Assembly: GCA_016713035.1 (NCBI GenBank)
Contig: JADJPW010000007.1
Coordinates: forward strand, 62,001 to 126,000
DNA length: 64,000 bases
Direction: 5' to 3'
DNA from: Verrucomicrobiaceae bacterium
GTDB taxonomy: Bacteria > Verrucomicrobiota > Verrucomicrobiia > Verrucomicrobiales > Verrucomicrobiaceae
Shown here: one piece after another, positions 26,825 to 36,168 of the stretch
How positions within the stretch are numbered: position 1 is the stretch's first letter
How the letters are laid out: each line of letters begins with the position of its first letter
Made by a program: the position numbers and the translations under genes
The notes under the pieces: generated by a model
The model's database searches: none
The model's input: the letters and a program-made list of their open reading frames with translations, nothing else
What the model was told of the DNA's origin: nothing

Positions 26825-28153
26825 ATGATGACACCCCTCCACCGCCGCGACTTCCTACGTGATCTCGGCGTCTCCGCCGCTGCCCTACCCTTCCTCGCAG
26901 GTTTGCCCTCCCTCAGGGCCGCACCGGCTGCTGCAGCATCACGCACGCGTCAGCGGCTCGTCATCATGTTTTCGCCCAATGGCACACTGCCCGGCGAATT
27001 CTGGCCGGATCAGCAAGGGGCGGATTTCAGCTTCAAATCCATCCTCCAGCCGCTCGAGCCCTTTAAAAAGCAGATGCTCGTCCTCCACGGCATCGCCAAC
27101 AAAGTGCGCGGCGATGGCGACAGCCACATGCGCGGCATGAGCTGCCTCCTCACCTGCGATGAGCTCCTCAAAGGCAACATCGTCGGTGGTGGTGGCAATC
27201 CCGCAGGCTGGGCCAGCAGCATCTCCATCGACCAAGAGCTGAAAAACTTCCTCCAAGCACGCCCAGAGACACGCACCCGCTTTGGCTCACTCGAATTCGG
27301 CGTCGCTGTGCCACGCCGTGCAGATCCCTGGACACGCATGTCCTACATGGGGGCCAATCAGCCCGTCGCACCCATCGACGATCCGCATCAGATGCTCCAA
27401 AAGCTCTATGGGCGCATGAAGGACAAAGAAAGCCTCGTCAGCATCCTCGATGAAGTGCGCACCGACCTCCAGCGAGTCTCCAAAAAGCTCGCCGCACGCG
27501 ACCGCGCCCTCCTCGATCAGCACATGACACTCGTGCGTGGCCTGGAGCAGGATCTCGCCGCCGCAGACAAGCAAGGAGCCCTCAGCCACCCCGTCCCGCA
27601 GGTCGATCCCGGCATCGAGCTGGTCAACGACAACACCCCGCAGATCAGCCGCATCCAGATCGACCTCCTCGTCAACGCCCTCGCCAACGACATGGCCCGC
27701 GTCGCCACCCTGCAATACATGCGCAGCGTCGGCATGGCCCAGATGCGCTGGCTCGGAGTCGAAGAAGGGCACCACAGCCTCTCCCACGACCCCGACGACA
27801 AAAAAGACAGCTACGAAAAGCTCAAAAAGATCAACACCTGGTTCGCTGGCGAATTCGCCCACCTCGCCAAGCGCCTCTCCGAGACGCCTGAGCCCGGCCC
27901 CGGCGGCGGCAGCATGCTCGACCACACCCTCCTCGTCTGGACGAATGAACTCGGCAAAGGCAACAGCCACACGCTCGATAACATCCCCTACGTCATGATC
28001 GGTGGCGGATTCGGCTTCAAAATGGGCCGCAGTCTCCAGTTCGACAAAGCCGCCCACAACCGCCTCTGGCTCAGCGTCGCCCACGCCATGGGCCACGACA
28101 TCCAGACCTTCGGTAAAGCCGAATTCTGCGAAGGCGGCGCACTCGCGATCTAG
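26825..28153 (+). CDS. Tat-exported DUF1552 protein
   Basis: 442 residues from the ATG at 26825. Twin-arginine signal HRRDFLRDLGVSAAALPFLAG. DUF1552 body with hallmarks SPNGTLPGEFWP, DGDSHMRGMSCLLTCDELL and WTNELGKGNSHTLDNIPYVMIGG. The family is abundant in Planctomycetes/Verrucomicrobia and normally sits directly after a DUF1587/1588/1592/1595 multi-domain cytochrome protein; no such partner is in this window. Function unknown (alkaline-phosphatase-superfamily-like fold has been suggested for the related DUF1501). An 873-bp minus-strand ORF inside it is a shadow. Confidence 0.88.
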   Translation: MMTPLHRRDFLRDLGVSAAALPFLAGLPSLRAAPAAAASRTRQRLVIMFSPNGTLPGEFWPDQQGADFSFKSILQPLEPFKKQMLVLHGIANKVRGDGDSHMRGMSCLLTCDELLKGNIVGGGGNPAGWASSISIDQELKNFLQARPETRTRFGSLEFGVAVPRRADPWTRMSYMGANQPVAPIDDPHQMLQKLYGRMKDKESLVSILDEVRTDLQRVSKKLAARDRALLDQHMTLVRGLEQDLAAADKQGALSHPVPQVDPGIELVNDNTPQISRIQIDLLVNALANDMARVATLQYMRSVGMAQMRWLGVEEGHHSLSHDPDDKKDSYEKLKKINTWFAGEFAHLAKRLSETPEPGPGGGSMLDHTLLVWTNELGKGNSHTLDNIPYVMIGGGFGFKMGRSLQFDKAAHNRLWLSVAHAMGHDIQTFGKAEFCEGGALAI

Positions 28154-28253
28154 AGCCAACTCTGAAAGCCCGACTCGGGTTTAGCCCGGAGATATTCCAC
28201 TCTCTAAATCTCGGTTGATGCGCACGGTGCGTTTTGATAGCACTCTTGTGCAT

Positions 28254-28931
28254 ATGAAAAAGTTTCTCCTGATCTACTGGTGTGCTTCTTTGGTTTCTGC
28301 CGCTTTTGGTGAAGAGCCTGCGGAGCTGGTCTCCGTCAGGGCCAGTTACCAAAAACAAATTCAGGCAGCCACCGAGCCGATCAATGCCCGATACCTCAGC
28401 TTTCTGGACGATCTCAAAAGACGGCTTGGGGGCAAAGGTGATGTAGAAGGTGCTCTAGCCGTGCAGAAGGAGATGGATGCCATCGCGGCTGTTTCAAAAG
28501 CTTCCGAGCGTTTCGAGAGCGACAAAATCGTGATCAGAAACCAAAACAACAACGGCAAAGGCGACCGTGGCACCAAAAAAGTGAACATCAGCCTCCTTGC
28601 AGCAGGTCGTGAGGTTTGGAGTCGAAAAGCCGTCAGAGTCGAATGGGATGCAATCAAGGAAGGCTTTGTGGAAGTTTCTGTTCCTAGACTGACAGCGGAT
28701 ACAATCCGCGTCGAAATCACCGAAGCGGTCAATGACCGTGGCGGCCTCAGTGAGATCGAATTCATCCGAGGCGGCAAAAACATCGCCAAACTTGCGGAGG
28801 TCAAAACCAGCGCCGTTTGGGAGAATAATCCCAAGCATGCCGGTTCCACGCTCACGGATGGAGTTCCTGGCACCTACTGGCTGCTACCTGACAACCAAGA
28901 AGGCTGGGTGGAAATCACGCTGAAACCTTGA
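28254..28931 (+). CDS. Exported protein with coiled-coil N-terminus and discoidin-like C-terminus
   Basis: 225 residues from ATG 28254, which gives a clean signal peptide (cleavage near AAFGEEP). Residues about 25-85 form a helical segment (SYQKQIQAATEPINARYLSFLDDL... GDVEGALAVQKEMD), a motif seen in many planctomycete/verrucomicrobial secreted proteins. The C-terminal ~120 residues (DTIRVEITEA, GGLSEIEFI, TDGVPGTYW) resemble an F5/8-type discoidin carbohydrate-binding fold. A counted 60-base line (28621-28680) is ~48% GC, below the neighbours. Cell-surface glycan binding is inference. Confidence 0.72.
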   Translation: MKKFLLIYWCASLVSAAFGEEPAELVSVRASYQKQIQAATEPINARYLSFLDDLKRRLGGKGDVEGALAVQKEMDAIAAVSKASERFESDKIVIRNQNNNGKGDRGTKKVNISLLAAGREVWSRKAVRVEWDAIKEGFVEVSVPRLTADTIRVEITEAVNDRGGLSEIEFIRGGKNIAKLAEVKTSAVWENNPKHAGSTLTDGVPGTYWLLPDNQEGWVEITLKP

Positions 28932-29032
28932 GCGTGATGAAAGGTCCGCCACTGGAGAAGCCCAGGATCGCTCTCTGGCACACCGCATGTCCAGCATGGT
29001 GACATAGAAACAGCGGATGACAGAAAGGCTCA

Positions 29033-29602
29033 CTACTTCGCCTTGGCTGGCGATGGAGCGGCGGCGTTGGGAACCTCTGCTTGGGCGGGGTCGCTGATGA
29101 CGGCGGCGTTTTTGTCGTAGGTGAGCTTTCCGCCGCTGAGTTGAGCGATGTATTGCAGTGCCTCGGTGAGGGGGACATTCGCTAGAGTGAGGCTGAATTT
29201 CTTTTCCTTCACTTGGGTGCCTTTGACGATGATGTTCGGCGTCACTTTACCTTGGGAGGCGTTTTGGGTGAGCAGGCGCAGACCATCGAGCGCATCGGGC
29301 AGAGTCACATCGGTCATTTCGACCTTTGGGAGGATGACGGCGGCATAACTGCGCTCTGGGGACTGAGCTGTATTTTTCGCATTGGCTTGGATGTAGCGCA
29401 GGAGATTCTGCGTTTCGGCGTGATTCGGCGCAGCGGCAGCCACTCTGGATAGGTGCTCCTTCGCAGTGACAAAATCACCTTTGTAAAAGGCGGCGCGGCC
29501 TTGCTGGTAGATCGCATTGAGGTCATCAGCAGCAGGAGAGGCAGCCATCATCATGAGGACTGCCGTGGGAACGGCACAGACACGGAAGAACGTCGTTTTC
29601 AT
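29033..29602 (-). CDS. Exported TPR plus secretin-N/STN-like protein
   Basis: 189 residues from ATG 29602 (upstream in-frame sequence lacks a signal and is not used). Signal peptide to about residue 25 (MMMAASPAA). Residues about 30-70 look like one or two TPR-like helices (AIYQQGRAAFYKGDFVTAKE). Residues about 90-170 carry a secretin-N/STN-like pattern (VTLPDALDGLRLL...VPLTEALQYIAQLSGGKLTY). No secretin barrel follows. It may be an accessory of a type II/IV-pilus-like system or a stand-alone peptidoglycan-side protein; no partner is nearby. Confidence 0.72.
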   Translation of the reverse strand: MKTTFFRVCAVPTAVLMMMAASPAADDLNAIYQQGRAAFYKGDFVTAKEHLSRVAAAAPNHAETQNLLRYIQANAKNTAQSPERSYAAVILPKVEMTDVTLPDALDGLRLLTQNASQGKVTPNIIVKGTQVKEKKFSLTLANVPLTEALQYIAQLSGGKLTYDKNAAVISDPAQAEVPNAAAPSPAKAK

Positions 29603-29768
29603 AAGTGTTTGTTTGGGTTGTCGCGGCGGATTGCACCAAATCGCACCCTGGAAGTCAATACCGCTGTTCGTTTCATATCGGCTCAAACTGGTGCTGCCTC
29701 GGAGTCTGTCTTTTCGGCATTCAGCATTTGCCCCCGCGCCCCCTTCTCTGCATCCATCCCGCCGCACC

Positions 29769-30890
29769 ATGCCAGCCCCTCAAAAAACCACCCCAGCCGG
29801 ACCCGTCCATGTTTTCATGGGCAGTGATGAGGCGCGGGTGAAAGAGGCCGCGCTCATGCTGGTGCGCCAGCTCACGCCACCTGAGGCGGGGGATTTTTCG
29901 AACGACATCATCGAAGGCACCGCTGACAATGCCGACCACGCCGGCCGCATCTGCTCAGACGTGTGCATGGCGCTGCAGACGCTGCCCTTCTTTGGCGGTG
30001 CCAAAGTCGTGTGGCTGAAGAATGCGAACTTCCTCAATGATTCACAAACTGGCAAAGCGCAGGCTGCTGTGGAGGGCTTTGAGCGCATTCTCAGCGTCGT
30101 GGAGGCCGGTTTAGGCGCAGATGTGAAATTCGTCATCAGCACCAATGGCATCGACAAACGCCGCACCGCCTTCAAACGCGTCACGAAGCTGGCCAACATC
30201 GAAATCTTCGACAAGCCAGATACCTCCCGCGCTGGCTGGGAGGGCCCGGTCATCGCCATCGCCGGAAAAAAGGCCAAAGAGCTCGGCATCACCTTTGAAA
30301 CTGGGGCGCTGGAGTTGCTGGTGCAGATGGCAGGTGACGACACACGGCAGATGGAGAACGAACTCGAAAAAATAGACCTCTACCTCGGTGAGCGCCGCCG
30401 CGCGGGGCTGAAGACCGTGCAGGGCCTCGTCTCCATGAGCCGCGCCGGCGTGCTCTGGGATCTGGGCAACGCCATCGGCAAGCGTGACCTCCAGCGTGCG
30501 CTCGATCTGCTCGGCACGCTGATGTATCAGGGCCAAAACGCCATCGGTCTGCTGCTCGCAGCCGTGGTGCCGCGTGTGCGCAGCCTCCTGCTCATCAAAG
30601 ATCTGGGTAGCCGCTACAAGCTGAATAAATTCAACTACCAGGGCTTCTGCGCCTCACTGGAGGGCCTGCCACAGGCCGCCACGGCGCATCTGCCGCGTAA
30701 AAAAGATGGCACCGGCTTCAATGCCTATCCCATGTTCTTAGCCCTGCCAGAGACGGGCAACTTCAGCCTCGATGAACTCCACGCGGCCTTCAAAGCCTGT
30801 CTCGATGCGAACGTGAAGCTCGTCACCACATCACTCGATCCGAAGCTCGTACTCGAGCGGCTGCTCATCGGCATGCTGGCGCGGAGGTAG
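29769..30890 (+). CDS. holA: DNA polymerase III delta subunit
   Basis: 373 residues from ATG 29769. Clamp-loader delta: opens the beta sliding clamp. The N-terminal AAA-like domain starts with VHVFMGSDEARVKEAA and lacks a Walker A motif, as expected for delta; PFFGGAKVVWLKNANFL matches the clamp-interacting helix region. The middle has ELLVQMAGDDTRQMENELEKIDLY, typical of HolA, and the C-terminal collar domain follows (AIGLLLAAVVPRVRSLLLIKDLG). Length is usual (~340). Followed 14 bp later by a YjbR-type gene on the same strand, and then priA. Confidence 0.9.
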   Translation: MPAPQKTTPAGPVHVFMGSDEARVKEAALMLVRQLTPPEAGDFSNDIIEGTADNADHAGRICSDVCMALQTLPFFGGAKVVWLKNANFLNDSQTGKAQAAVEGFERILSVVEAGLGADVKFVISTNGIDKRRTAFKRVTKLANIEIFDKPDTSRAGWEGPVIAIAGKKAKELGITFETGALELLVQMAGDDTRQMENELEKIDLYLGERRRAGLKTVQGLVSMSRAGVLWDLGNAIGKRDLQRALDLLGTLMYQGQNAIGLLLAAVVPRVRSLLLIKDLGSRYKLNKFNYQGFCASLEGLPQAATAHLPRKKDGTGFNAYPMFLALPETGNFSLDELHAAFKACLDANVKLVTTSLDPKLVLERLLIGMLARR

Positions 30891-30904
30891 CCTGCTTTTT
30901 CATC

Positions 30905-31300
30905 ATGGACTTGCCCGATGTCATCGCTCACTGCCTCAGTCTGCCAAGTGCAGAGGAGACGACGCCCTTTGGCCCTGAAGCGCTCGTTTATAAAGTGGCT
31001 GGCAAAATGTTCGCCATCACCATCCCAGAGGACTTTCCCGCCCGCATCAATCTGAAGTGCGACCCCGAGCGTGCCGTGGAGCTGCGTGATGAATACAAAG
31101 GCATCCGCCCCGGCTGGCACATGAACAAGAAACACTGGAACACCATCATGCTCGACGGCAGCGTCCCGCCACGCCTCGTGCGTGAGCTGGTGGAGCACTC
31201 CTACCAGCTCGTCGTGGCGGGTTTACCTGCAAAGGAGCGGAGTAAGCTCACTCTTTCCGGTCAGAAGAAAGAATCGCGGAGAGCCAAAAAAGCTCCATAA
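30905..31300 (+). CDS. MmcQ/YjbR-family protein
   Basis: 131 residues. CyaY-like fold DNA-binding YjbR family: CLSLPSAEETTPFGPEALVYKV, then NLKCDPERAVELRDEY and PGWHMNKKHWNTIML, all family hallmarks. The basic tail (KKESRRAKKAP) is extra. Starts 14 bp after holA and ends 8 bp before the priA start, so the three form a replication/DNA-associated operon. Exact role unknown. Confidence 0.92.
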   Translation: MDLPDVIAHCLSLPSAEETTPFGPEALVYKVAGKMFAITIPEDFPARINLKCDPERAVELRDEYKGIRPGWHMNKKHWNTIMLDGSVPPRLVRELVEHSYQLVVAGLPAKERSKLTLSGQKKESRRAKKAP

Positions 31301-31307
31301 GCGATCC

Positions 31308-33653
31308 ATGCCCCAGCCCACATCCACCACCACCACCGCACAGGTCGATCTGTTCGGCGTGTCTGTGGAAAAGGTGGAGAAAAAGACCGCTGCTGCCGCC
31401 AGCGAGCAGCACGGCCGCGTCGTCCGCGTGCAGCTAGAGGGCTCTGCGGCGATCGAGCTCGATTACCTCGTCCCAGAGCGGCTGGATGCAGCGATCATCG
31501 TCGGCTCCCGGGTCAATGTGCCACTCCAGGGCCAGCGAGTCGCCGCCGTCGTCATCGCCGTGCTCGCTGACTCTCCGCATCGCGGGAAGCTAAAGGAGAT
31601 CGCCTCACTCATCGGCACCCGACCGATGTTCACGCCCGGATTGCTCAAGCTGGCGCGGTGGATCGCTGATTACTATGTGGTGCCGCATCATCAGGTGCTA
31701 CGCACCATGCTCCCCCAGGCCGTGCGGGCGAAACCAGAGACTTTTTTGAGCGATAGCCGCCTCCAGCTCATCCAGATGCCCGATGCGGAAAAATGGGAGA
31801 AGCTGCAAAAGACCGCTCCCCTGCAAATCCGCATCCTCGACATGCTACGCAGCGCTGGTGGCGAGCTGCGCCTCAGTGAGCTGCGCCGCGAGCTGCCACA
31901 GGCCACCACCGTGATCAAATCCCTGCTCAAAAACGGCTGGATCACCCGCAGTGAAGTCCGCGTGGAGCGTGACCCCTTCCAAAATGAAGAATTCATGCCC
32001 TCTGCGCCGCTCCAGCTCACCGAGGAGCAGCAGAGTGCCTTTGACGCCATCTCCGCATCACTCCCGAAGGCGGATGAGGCACGCCCCATCCTCCTCCACG
32101 GCGTCACCGGCAGTGGCAAGACGGAGGTCTATCTCCAGATCATCGACAAAGTGCTCGCTCAGGGCAAAACCGCCCTCGTTTTGGTTCCAGAGATCAGTCT
32201 CACACCGCAGACCATCGAGCGCTTCAAGGCACGCTTCTCCGCTAAAAAAGACCGCATCGCCGTCCTGCACAGCCATTTGAGCGAGGGCGAGCGCCATGAC
32301 GAATGGTTCAAGGTGCAGGAAGGCCGCGCAGAGATCGTCATCGGAGCACGCAGCGCCATTTTCGCCCCGTTGGAGAACTTGGGCATCATCATCGTCGATG
32401 AAGAGCACGAGCCCTCTTACAAACAGGATGAGACACCGCGCTACCACGCCCGCGATCTCGCCGTGGTGCGTGCGAAAATCGAACACTGCCTGGTCCTGCT
32501 CGGCAGCGCCACACCCAGCCTCGAGAGCTATGAAAACGCCCGCCGTGGCAAATACGAGCTGCTGCGCCTCACCCGCCGCACGGATGGCAAAACCATGCCC
32601 TACATCCGCATCATCGACATGCGGCTCCAGCGGCGCAAAGGCACGGGGACGAGCATCGCCAATGCAGGCATCCTCAGTGAGCTACTGCGCAAAGCCATCG
32701 ATGCACGGCTCGAAAAGCGCGAGCAGACCATTCTTTTCCTCAATCGCCGCGGCTTCAACACCTCCGTCTCCTGCACCGCCTGCGGTGAGACGGTGCAATG
32801 CCAGGAATGCAGCATCCCCATGACGCTGCACAAAAAAGACCAGCGCCTCGTCTGCCACGTCTGCGGCGCACGCCGCCTCCAACCGAAGAAATGTCCCGCA
32901 TGCGGTGATCCCTCCATCCAGTTCGCCGGCTACGGCACGGAGCGTGTGGAGGAAGTCGTGCGCGAGGTCTTCCCAAAGGCCCGCATCGCCCGCGTGGACA
33001 CGGATACGATCCAGCGCAAAAATCAGCTCCGTGACCTCCTACGCGACTTCCGCGCTCAAAAGCTCGACATCCTCATCGGCACACAAATGATCGCCAAGGG
33101 CCTGGATTTCCCGAATGTCACCCTCGTCGGCGTTTTGAATGCCGACATCGCATTGAACATGCCCGACTTCCGCGCCGCCGAGCGCACACTCCAGCTCCTC
33201 GTCCAAGTCGCAGGCCGCGCAGGTCGCGGCGAGGTGAAGGGGGAGGTCATGGTGCAGACCTTCGCGCCGCATACGCCCGCAGTGCAGTTTGCCCGGCACA
33301 ACGACTTCGATGGCTTTGCCCAGCAAGAGATCGAGCACCGCCAGGCCTTTCACTACCCACCGTTCACGCACGTCGTGCTGATTCACGCACGCAGCAAAAA
33401 CCAAACGCTCGCGGAATTCGCTCTCCAGACCCTGCATCGTCGCCTGGCGGAGGGACTGCCAGAAGGCTCCGTGATGGGAGAGCCCGCCCCCGCAGCGCTC
33501 GCGAAGTCGCACGGCCAGTTCCGCTTCCAGCTCCTCCTGCGCAGCGAAAAAATCCGCCCCCTCGCCCGCCACATTCAGAAAACCATCCGCAGCACGGATC
33601 TACCGCAGGAAGTCATCGTGGTATGGGACGTCGATCCCGTATCGCTGCTCTGA
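31308..33653 (+). CDS. priA: Primosomal protein N' (replication restart helicase PriA)
   Basis: 781 residues from ATG 31308 (the upstream extension overlaps the YjbR gene and is rejected). Order: PriA DNA-binding 3'BD domain (about 40-140), winged helix, helicase core with Walker A GVTGSGKTE, DEEH box IVDEEHEPSYKQDE, the zinc-ribbon cysteines (CTACGETVQCQECS ... CHVCGARR ... KKCPACG), and the C-terminal helicase motif GTQMIAKGLDFPNVTLV. All catalytic elements intact. Restarts stalled forks by loading DnaB. Last gene of the holA run; a small hairpin follows the stop. Confidence 0.96.
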   Translation: MPQPTSTTTTAQVDLFGVSVEKVEKKTAAAASEQHGRVVRVQLEGSAAIELDYLVPERLDAAIIVGSRVNVPLQGQRVAAVVIAVLADSPHRGKLKEIASLIGTRPMFTPGLLKLARWIADYYVVPHHQVLRTMLPQAVRAKPETFLSDSRLQLIQMPDAEKWEKLQKTAPLQIRILDMLRSAGGELRLSELRRELPQATTVIKSLLKNGWITRSEVRVERDPFQNEEFMPSAPLQLTEEQQSAFDAISASLPKADEARPILLHGVTGSGKTEVYLQIIDKVLAQGKTALVLVPEISLTPQTIERFKARFSAKKDRIAVLHSHLSEGERHDEWFKVQEGRAEIVIGARSAIFAPLENLGIIIVDEEHEPSYKQDETPRYHARDLAVVRAKIEHCLVLLGSATPSLESYENARRGKYELLRLTRRTDGKTMPYIRIIDMRLQRRKGTGTSIANAGILSELLRKAIDARLEKREQTILFLNRRGFNTSVSCTACGETVQCQECSIPMTLHKKDQRLVCHVCGARRLQPKKCPACGDPSIQFAGYGTERVEEVVREVFPKARIARVDTDTIQRKNQLRDLLRDFRAQKLDILIGTQMIAKGLDFPNVTLVGVLNADIALNMPDFRAAERTLQLLVQVAGRAGRGEVKGEVMVQTFAPHTPAVQFARHNDFDGFAQQEIEHRQAFHYPPFTHVVLIHARSKNQTLAEFALQTLHRRLAEGLPEGSVMGEPAPAALAKSHGQFRFQLLLRSEKIRPLARHIQKTIRSTDLPQEVIVVWDVDPVSLL

Positions 33654-33656
33654 GAT

Positions 33657-33677
33657 GCACGCAGGTGGATAGCGTGC
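33657..33677 (+). terminator. Possible terminator after priA
   Basis: GCACGC (33657-33662) / GCGTGC (33672-33677) with a 9-nt loop, followed by TTCGTTCATTC, immediately after the priA stop and before the convergent unknown gene. Short stem and no clean U-run. Confidence 0.35.
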
Positions 33678-33691
33678 TTCGTTCATTCACC

Positions 33692-34663
33692 TCACTTCAC
33701 CACACCATTGGCCCACTCGGGCTGGCGCTTGGCCAGGCAGTCGGAGAGCCAGCGGACCATATTGGCTGCGGAGTCATGCTTTTTGCGCAGGGCAGAGAGG
33801 GCTGACCAGTCGATGGCGTGACGCGGATTGGCGATGGTGATGCGCTGGATGCGGAGACGATTGTGTACATGCTCAAAGGCATCCGCAGGCATGGCGCGGA
33901 TTTCTTTGGAGGATGGCAAGGCATCGAGCTGGCCGAGCTGGATGCCGAGAGTGCTGATACCCACGCCAAACTGATGCCCGAGGCTGCGCAAGGCATCGAC
34001 GAGGGCCTCATCCGCGAGTGGCTCGGCGATGACGAGCTCGCTCTGATGTGTCCAGCGTGTGGCGCTGAGTGCTTGGAAGAACTCGGCGCTGAAGTTTTCC
34101 AGCGAGAGGCTGAGCTTGAGCTGCACGCCGCTGAGGGCGACTTCCGGACCACCGAGATGACGACGGAGATTCAGCATGCTGTCATCAAAACGCACGCTGC
34201 CCTCCTCCGCTGCGGGATCGAGATCCCACTCGGCGACGACGAGGTCGGGCACGTCCCACTCGCCCTCCATGCTGGGTGCGCCGCTGGTGGTGCGATTGAG
34301 CAAGAAAGGGTAGCGCCCACGCAGGAGGCAGAGCCGCTCGTAGATGGCGACGACGCGTAGATGGCGTGACCAGACCTGATCGCCCTCACTCGCCTCATCA
34401 AAGAAGCCCTGGCGTGTGGAGGCGGAGGCACCAGTGCTTTTTTTCTGCCTCTGGTAGTAGCCCTGGCCCTGATCGACTTTCGCGATGGGTGAGGATGGAT
34501 CGTAGCTGAGGATGGAGAAGTGGTAGCGCAGCGTGGCGTCGCTATATCCCTCTCCGAGTCGCAGACGCACGAGGCGGATGAGCTCCGTGCCTTTGATAGC
34601 ATCCGCCGGATCATCCGGGAGGAGATCTGGGGGGAGTTGGCGGAGCTGTTCGCGTAAATTCAT
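33692..34663 (-). CDS. Unknown cytoplasmic protein
   Basis: 323 residues from ATG 34663 (MNLREQLRQLPPDLLPDDP); 34726 is a possible longer start. No signal peptide. Residues about 25-70 (IKGTELIRLVRLRLGEGYSDATLRYHFSILSYD) look like a helical, possibly winged-helix, region. A mixed alpha/beta body follows with conserved-looking SGVQLKLSLSLENF and ISTLGIQLGQLD. No catalytic motif recognised. Starts 12 bp before and on the same strand as nothing upstream except the permease (end 34739 to 36043), which is transcribed toward it, so a two-gene unit permease-unknown is possible. Confidence 0.65.
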   Translation of the reverse strand: MNLREQLRQLPPDLLPDDPADAIKGTELIRLVRLRLGEGYSDATLRYHFSILSYDPSSPIAKVDQGQGYYQRQKKSTGASASTRQGFFDEASEGDQVWSRHLRVVAIYERLCLLRGRYPFLLNRTTSGAPSMEGEWDVPDLVVAEWDLDPAAEEGSVRFDDSMLNLRRHLGGPEVALSGVQLKLSLSLENFSAEFFQALSATRWTHQSELVIAEPLADEALVDALRSLGHQFGVGISTLGIQLGQLDALPSSKEIRAMPADAFEHVHNRLRIQRITIANPRHAIDWSALSALRKKHDSAANMVRWLSDCLAKRQPEWANGVVK

Positions 34664-34738
34664 CCGTGAGGCAGTGGGAATGTCAGGATGGACGATTCGC
34701 AGGCGCTTGGTCAAGATGGAAAACAACAGACTCGCGCA

Positions 34739-36043
34739 TCATTGCGCGGCGGCTTTCTTACCACCGAGGAGGTAAATAACCGCTCCCACAGCGAGCAGGA
34801 GGAGGCCTGCGGCGGTCTCCTGCGGCTTATCCCGTATGATGTAAAACATCATCCAGGCACTGATGATGAGGAAGATGAGCGGCGTGAATGGATAGCCCCA
34901 GCAGCGATAGGGCCGTGCTAGCGCGGGCTCACGCACGCGTAGGACGATGAGGCCGACGACGGTGGCAAAGGAGGCGAGCTGGAGGCCGAACTGCACACTG
35001 GTGAGCACTTTTTCAAAGGTGGAGGTCACGATCAGCACGATGACGATGAGGAGCTGCATGATCAATCCAGCCGTAGGAGTGCCCTGGGGGCTCGTTTTGG
35101 CAAAAATGGCCAAGCTGCGCACATCCTGGCCCATGGTGGCCAGCACGCGTGGTCCCAGCCATGTCATGGCGCTGACGCAGGAGATCAGCCCCAGGCATAT
35201 CAGGCCCGACATGATCTTTCCACCCGTGAGGCCAAAGATGTGATCCGCAGCGACATGACCGACATCGAGCGTTCCCTTGAGCTCTGCCATCGGCGTGACG
35301 CGGAGGAAGACCGCATTGAGCAATAAATACAGCGCCGTGACCAGCAGCGTGCCCAGTGCGATGGCGCGGGGCACATTCCGCTGCGGATCACGGATGTCGC
35401 CGACGATGTAGGTGGCCGCATTCCAGCCAGCGTAGCTGTACATCACATAGACCAGGCTCACGGCAAAGGAATGGCTCTGAATGAGGCCCAGATCGCCCTC
35501 TGCGGGCAGGAAGCTCACAGGCTGCACTTCACCAAAGAGAAAGCCAGCGGTGATGAAGACGATGATGAGGCTGATTTTCAGCCAAGTAGCCGTGTTCTGA
35601 AACCGTGCGGCGACACCCACCCCACACTGATGCACCAGCGTGACGGCGGTGACCATCAGGATGGAGCAAAGCGTGATCGGCAGGCCCGGAAACACCCCGC
35701 TGAGGTATTTCCCGAAAGCCATCGCCGCCAGCGCGATGGGAGCCGCAAAACCGACCGTGACCGAGATCCAGCCCGCGAGGAAGCCGACGAACGGATGGAA
35801 AATGCGACCGAGAAAATGATACTCGCCCCCAGATCGCGGCATGGCAGCCGCCAGCTCACCATAACAGACCGCACCGCAAAAAGCACACACGCCCCCCACC
35901 AGCCAAAGTGCGAGAATCGCGAAGCCCGATGGCAGCCCACCGACCTGATAGCCCAGCGAGGCAAAGACTCCCGTGCCGACCATATTGGCCACGACGACAG
36001 CCGTGGCAGTGAGCAGGGAGATGCGGCGGGATTGAGCGTTCAT
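34739..36043 (-). CDS. APC-family amino-acid permease
   Basis: 434 residues with about 12 hydrophobic segments. N-terminal ATAVVVANMVGTGVFASLGY is the APC TM1 unwound-helix motif (G-T-G-V-F), and FCGAVCYGELAAAMPRSGGEY is the TM2-3 consensus. Inner-membrane amino acid/polyamine/organocation transporter; substrate unresolved. The 69-residue gap of intervening sequence after its stop leads to the unknown protein at 33692-34663. Divergent from hisI, with 125 bp between starts. Confidence 0.93.
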   Translation of the reverse strand: MNAQSRRISLLTATAVVVANMVGTGVFASLGYQVGGLPSGFAILALWLVGGVCAFCGAVCYGELAAAMPRSGGEYHFLGRIFHPFVGFLAGWISVTVGFAAPIALAAMAFGKYLSGVFPGLPITLCSILMVTAVTLVHQCGVGVAARFQNTATWLKISLIIVFITAGFLFGEVQPVSFLPAEGDLGLIQSHSFAVSLVYVMYSYAGWNAATYIVGDIRDPQRNVPRAIALGTLLVTALYLLLNAVFLRVTPMAELKGTLDVGHVAADHIFGLTGGKIMSGLICLGLISCVSAMTWLGPRVLATMGQDVRSLAIFAKTSPQGTPTAGLIMQLLIVIVLIVTSTFEKVLTSVQFGLQLASFATVVGLIVLRVREPALARPYRCWGYPFTPLIFLIISAWMMFYIIRDKPQETAAGLLLLAVGAVIYLLGGKKAAAQ

Positions 36044-36168
36044 GAGTCACTCCGGCCATGCGCCGGGAGCCCGCCTTACCACAGGGCAGCAGCGGCAGCC
36101 ACCACTCTCGCCCTAGCAGACCATTTCTTGACCCACAGCACTTTTTGCCAAAGGAAGAGCCTACCACC

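Noticed and set aside
27287..28159. 290-codon minus-strand ORF over DUF1552
   Set aside because: Shadow of the DUF1552 coding frame; acidic low-complexity translation.
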